Of a stretch of DNA of 64,000 bases, positions 62,774 through 64,000 are shown one piece after another (within the stretch, counting starts at the first letter, position 1; each line of letters starts with the position of its first letter). The position numbers were made by a program, and so were the translations under genes. The notes beneath the pieces are model-generated. The model did not search any database. It saw only the letters and a program-made list of their open reading frames with translations, and was not told the origin of the DNA. Origin of the DNA: Mesorhizobium_K sp040049215 (GTDB lineage Bacteria > Pseudomonadota > Alphaproteobacteria > Rhizobiales > Rhizobiaceae); NCBI RefSeq assembly GCF_040049215.1, contig NZ_JBDZDN010000005.1:1-64000 (forward strand), given 5' to 3'.

Positions 62774-64000
62774 CCGGATCGCTGCGCGCCTTCTACCTCA
62801 CCTTTAGCCTCGTGATCGGCTGTATGGTGTGGATGCTGGCCTATGGAATGGCTTTGCAGTTCCTGTATCGTGACGGCCGCGTGCTGCAGACGATGGTCAC
62901 GACCAATCCGTTTGCACCACTTCAGCAATTCATCGCTTACGCCGACAGTCCAGCGCTTCAGATGATCGCGCTTGGCTCGATCGCGCCGGCGGTCGCCGTC
63001 GCGGGGATCGTCGCCTATGCGGGCCTTCGCCGGAATTCTAATCCGCTCGGCGATGCAAGCTTCCAGACCATGATGTCGTTGCGCCGCGGCAAATGGTTTC
63101 AGCGCAGTGGGCAAATTCTCGGGCGCTTCGGCCGTCAGATCCTGCGTGTCAACGACGAGCGCCATCACTTGGTGATCGGGCCGACGCGTTCAGGAAAGGG
63201 GGCCGGCTATGTCGTGCCGAACGCGCTCACACACGAAGGATCGATGATCGTCACCGATCTAAAGGGCGAAATTTTCCGTAGCACGGCAGGCTACCGGAAG
63301 TCGAAAGGCAACCAGGTCTTCCTCTTCGCCCCGGGTTCGGCGCGAACGCACCGCTACAATCCCCTCGATTACATCCGTTCCGACCGCGGCGACCGTACGA
63401 CCGATATTCAGAACGTGGCGGCGATCCTCGTTCCCGAAAACACCGAGTCCGAGAATTCGATCTGGCAGGCGACTGCCCAGCAGGTGATGGCCGGGGTGAT
63501 CAGCTATATCAATGAGAGCGTCTTCTACGAGGGGCGACGGAATCTCGCGGAGGTCACCTCTTTCTTTAACAGCGGAGCCAATCTCCAGGCGCTGATGGCG
63601 CTCATCAAGGAGAGGGAGCCGTATCTGTCGCGCTTCACGCTGGAGAGCTTCAACGCCTATATTGCGCTTTCCGAACGCGCCGCGGCATCGGCATTGCTGG
63701 ATATCCAGAAAGCCTTGCGGCCGTTCCGCAACGAGCGGATCGCCGCCGCGACAAGCGTCACCGACATGGACCTGCGCGCCCTGAAGCATCGGCCGGTGTC
63801 GATCTACCTGGCGCCCAACATCACCGACATCACGCTCCTGAAACCGCTGCTCGCGCTTTTCGTCCAGCAAACGCTTGACACGTTGTTGCTGGAACAAGCC
63901 AGTAGGACGGTACCGGTCTATTTCCTGCTGGACGAGTTCCGGCAGCTCAAGAAGATGAGCGAGATAACGACCAAACTGCCCTACGTCGCCGGCTACAACA
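62770..64000 (+). CDS. virD4: VirD4-like coupling protein (partial)
   Basis: The ATG overlaps the virB11 stop (ATGA) and the frame is open to the end of the window (410 residues so far of an expected 600 or more). Two N-terminal helices (LTFSLVIGCMVWMLAYGMAL and LQMIALGSIAPAVAVAGIVAYAGL) precede Walker A GPTRSGKGAG (about 137) and the later line YFLLDEFRQLKKM. It brings the relaxase-DNA complex to the channel. Having it directly after virB11 means the whole machine is in one transcript. No relaxase gene is in the window. Confidence 0.92.
   Translation, partial: MTGSLRAFYLTFSLVIGCMVWMLAYGMALQFLYRDGRVLQTMVTTNPFAPLQQFIAYADSPALQMIALGSIAPAVAVAGIVAYAGLRRNSNPLGDASFQTMMSLRRGKWFQRSGQILGRFGRQILRVNDERHHLVIGPTRSGKGAGYVVPNALTHEGSMIVTDLKGEIFRSTAGYRKSKGNQVFLFAPGSARTHRYNPLDYIRSDRGDRTTDIQNVAAILVPENTESENSIWQATAQQVMAGVISYINESVFYEGRRNLAEVTSFFNSGANLQALMALIKEREPYLSRFTLESFNAYIALSERAAASALLDIQKALRPFRNERIAAATSVTDMDLRALKHRPVSIYLAPNITDITLLKPLLALFVQQTLDTLLLEQASRTVPVYFLLDEFRQLKKMSEITTKLPYVAGYN

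Noticed and set aside
1..64000. CRISPR arrays, tRNA or rRNA genes
   Set aside because: No regularly spaced direct repeats and no cloverleaf or rRNA-like stretch was seen while reading the window by eye.

Overview
The window looks like part of a GC-rich alphaproteobacterial plasmid or a plasmid-like second replicon, most likely from the Rhizobiales. The evidence is a complete repABC replication and partition unit, a virB/virD4-type type IV secretion operon, an alphaproteobacterial SOS box (GTTC-N7-GTTC) in front of imuAB, and an RHE_PE00001-type protein. I did not compute composition; 46-48.5 kb reads visibly more AT-rich than its surroundings. No rRNA, tRNA or CRISPR array was seen.

Layout. 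1-13 kb is a worn stress and transport region. It holds the end of a P-type ATPase, an AI-2E transporter, an MFS transporter, an HlyD/RbbA-like/YhhJ-like ABC exporter operon, ohr-ohrR and a cNMP-binding protein. Many broken genes lie among them: a flavin-binding PPOX protein, a rhodanese, a phaB fused to the tail of a patatin, an IS6-type transposase and an ABC permease tail. At 13.8-15.3 kb an ISKra4-like insertion sequence sits at a junction where a metallo-beta-lactamase-fold gene on one side and imuB on the other are both cut off. imuA follows with its SOS box.

16.7-33.6 kb is a defence island. It starts with an AbiE-type toxin-antitoxin pair preceded by two palindromic operators. Next is a five-gene rightward operon: a PLD-like/SF2 helicase, a 71-aa protein, an SMC-like ATPase, a 154-aa protein and a DUF262/DUF1524 nuclease-like protein. 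Facing it tail to tail is a complete leftward dndB-C-D-E-A DNA phosphorothioation operon. Together they read as a modification module plus a restriction or effector module without dndFGH. The effector resembles SspE/GmrSD, and the set as a whole may correspond to a Pbe-type partner module. A membrane-anchored alpha/beta hydrolase lies just beyond.

33.8-40.1 kb holds an RHE_PE00001-type gene and a Tn5053/Tn402-like tniABQ transposon with recognisable ends and a GAGAGA direct repeat. It sits between res-like palindromes and the start of a serine recombinase gene, as expected for a res-site-hunting element. 40.2-44.5 kb is repC, a probable antisense RNA, a palindromic parS, repB, repA, a second parS-like site and a strong hairpin.

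44.5-49.5 kb is mostly decayed. It has a remnant of an acyl-homoserine-lactone synthase, a hydrolase/membrane-protein pair possibly linked to conjugation control, and an IS5-type remnant. From 49.5 kb to the end is the conjugation apparatus. A leftward operon of four exported proteins, including three SNase-like ones, diverges from a rightward operon: VirB1-like, VirB2, B3, B4, a second transglycosylase, B5, a B7-like lipoprotein, B6, B8, B9, B10, B11 and VirD4. VirD4 runs off the window.
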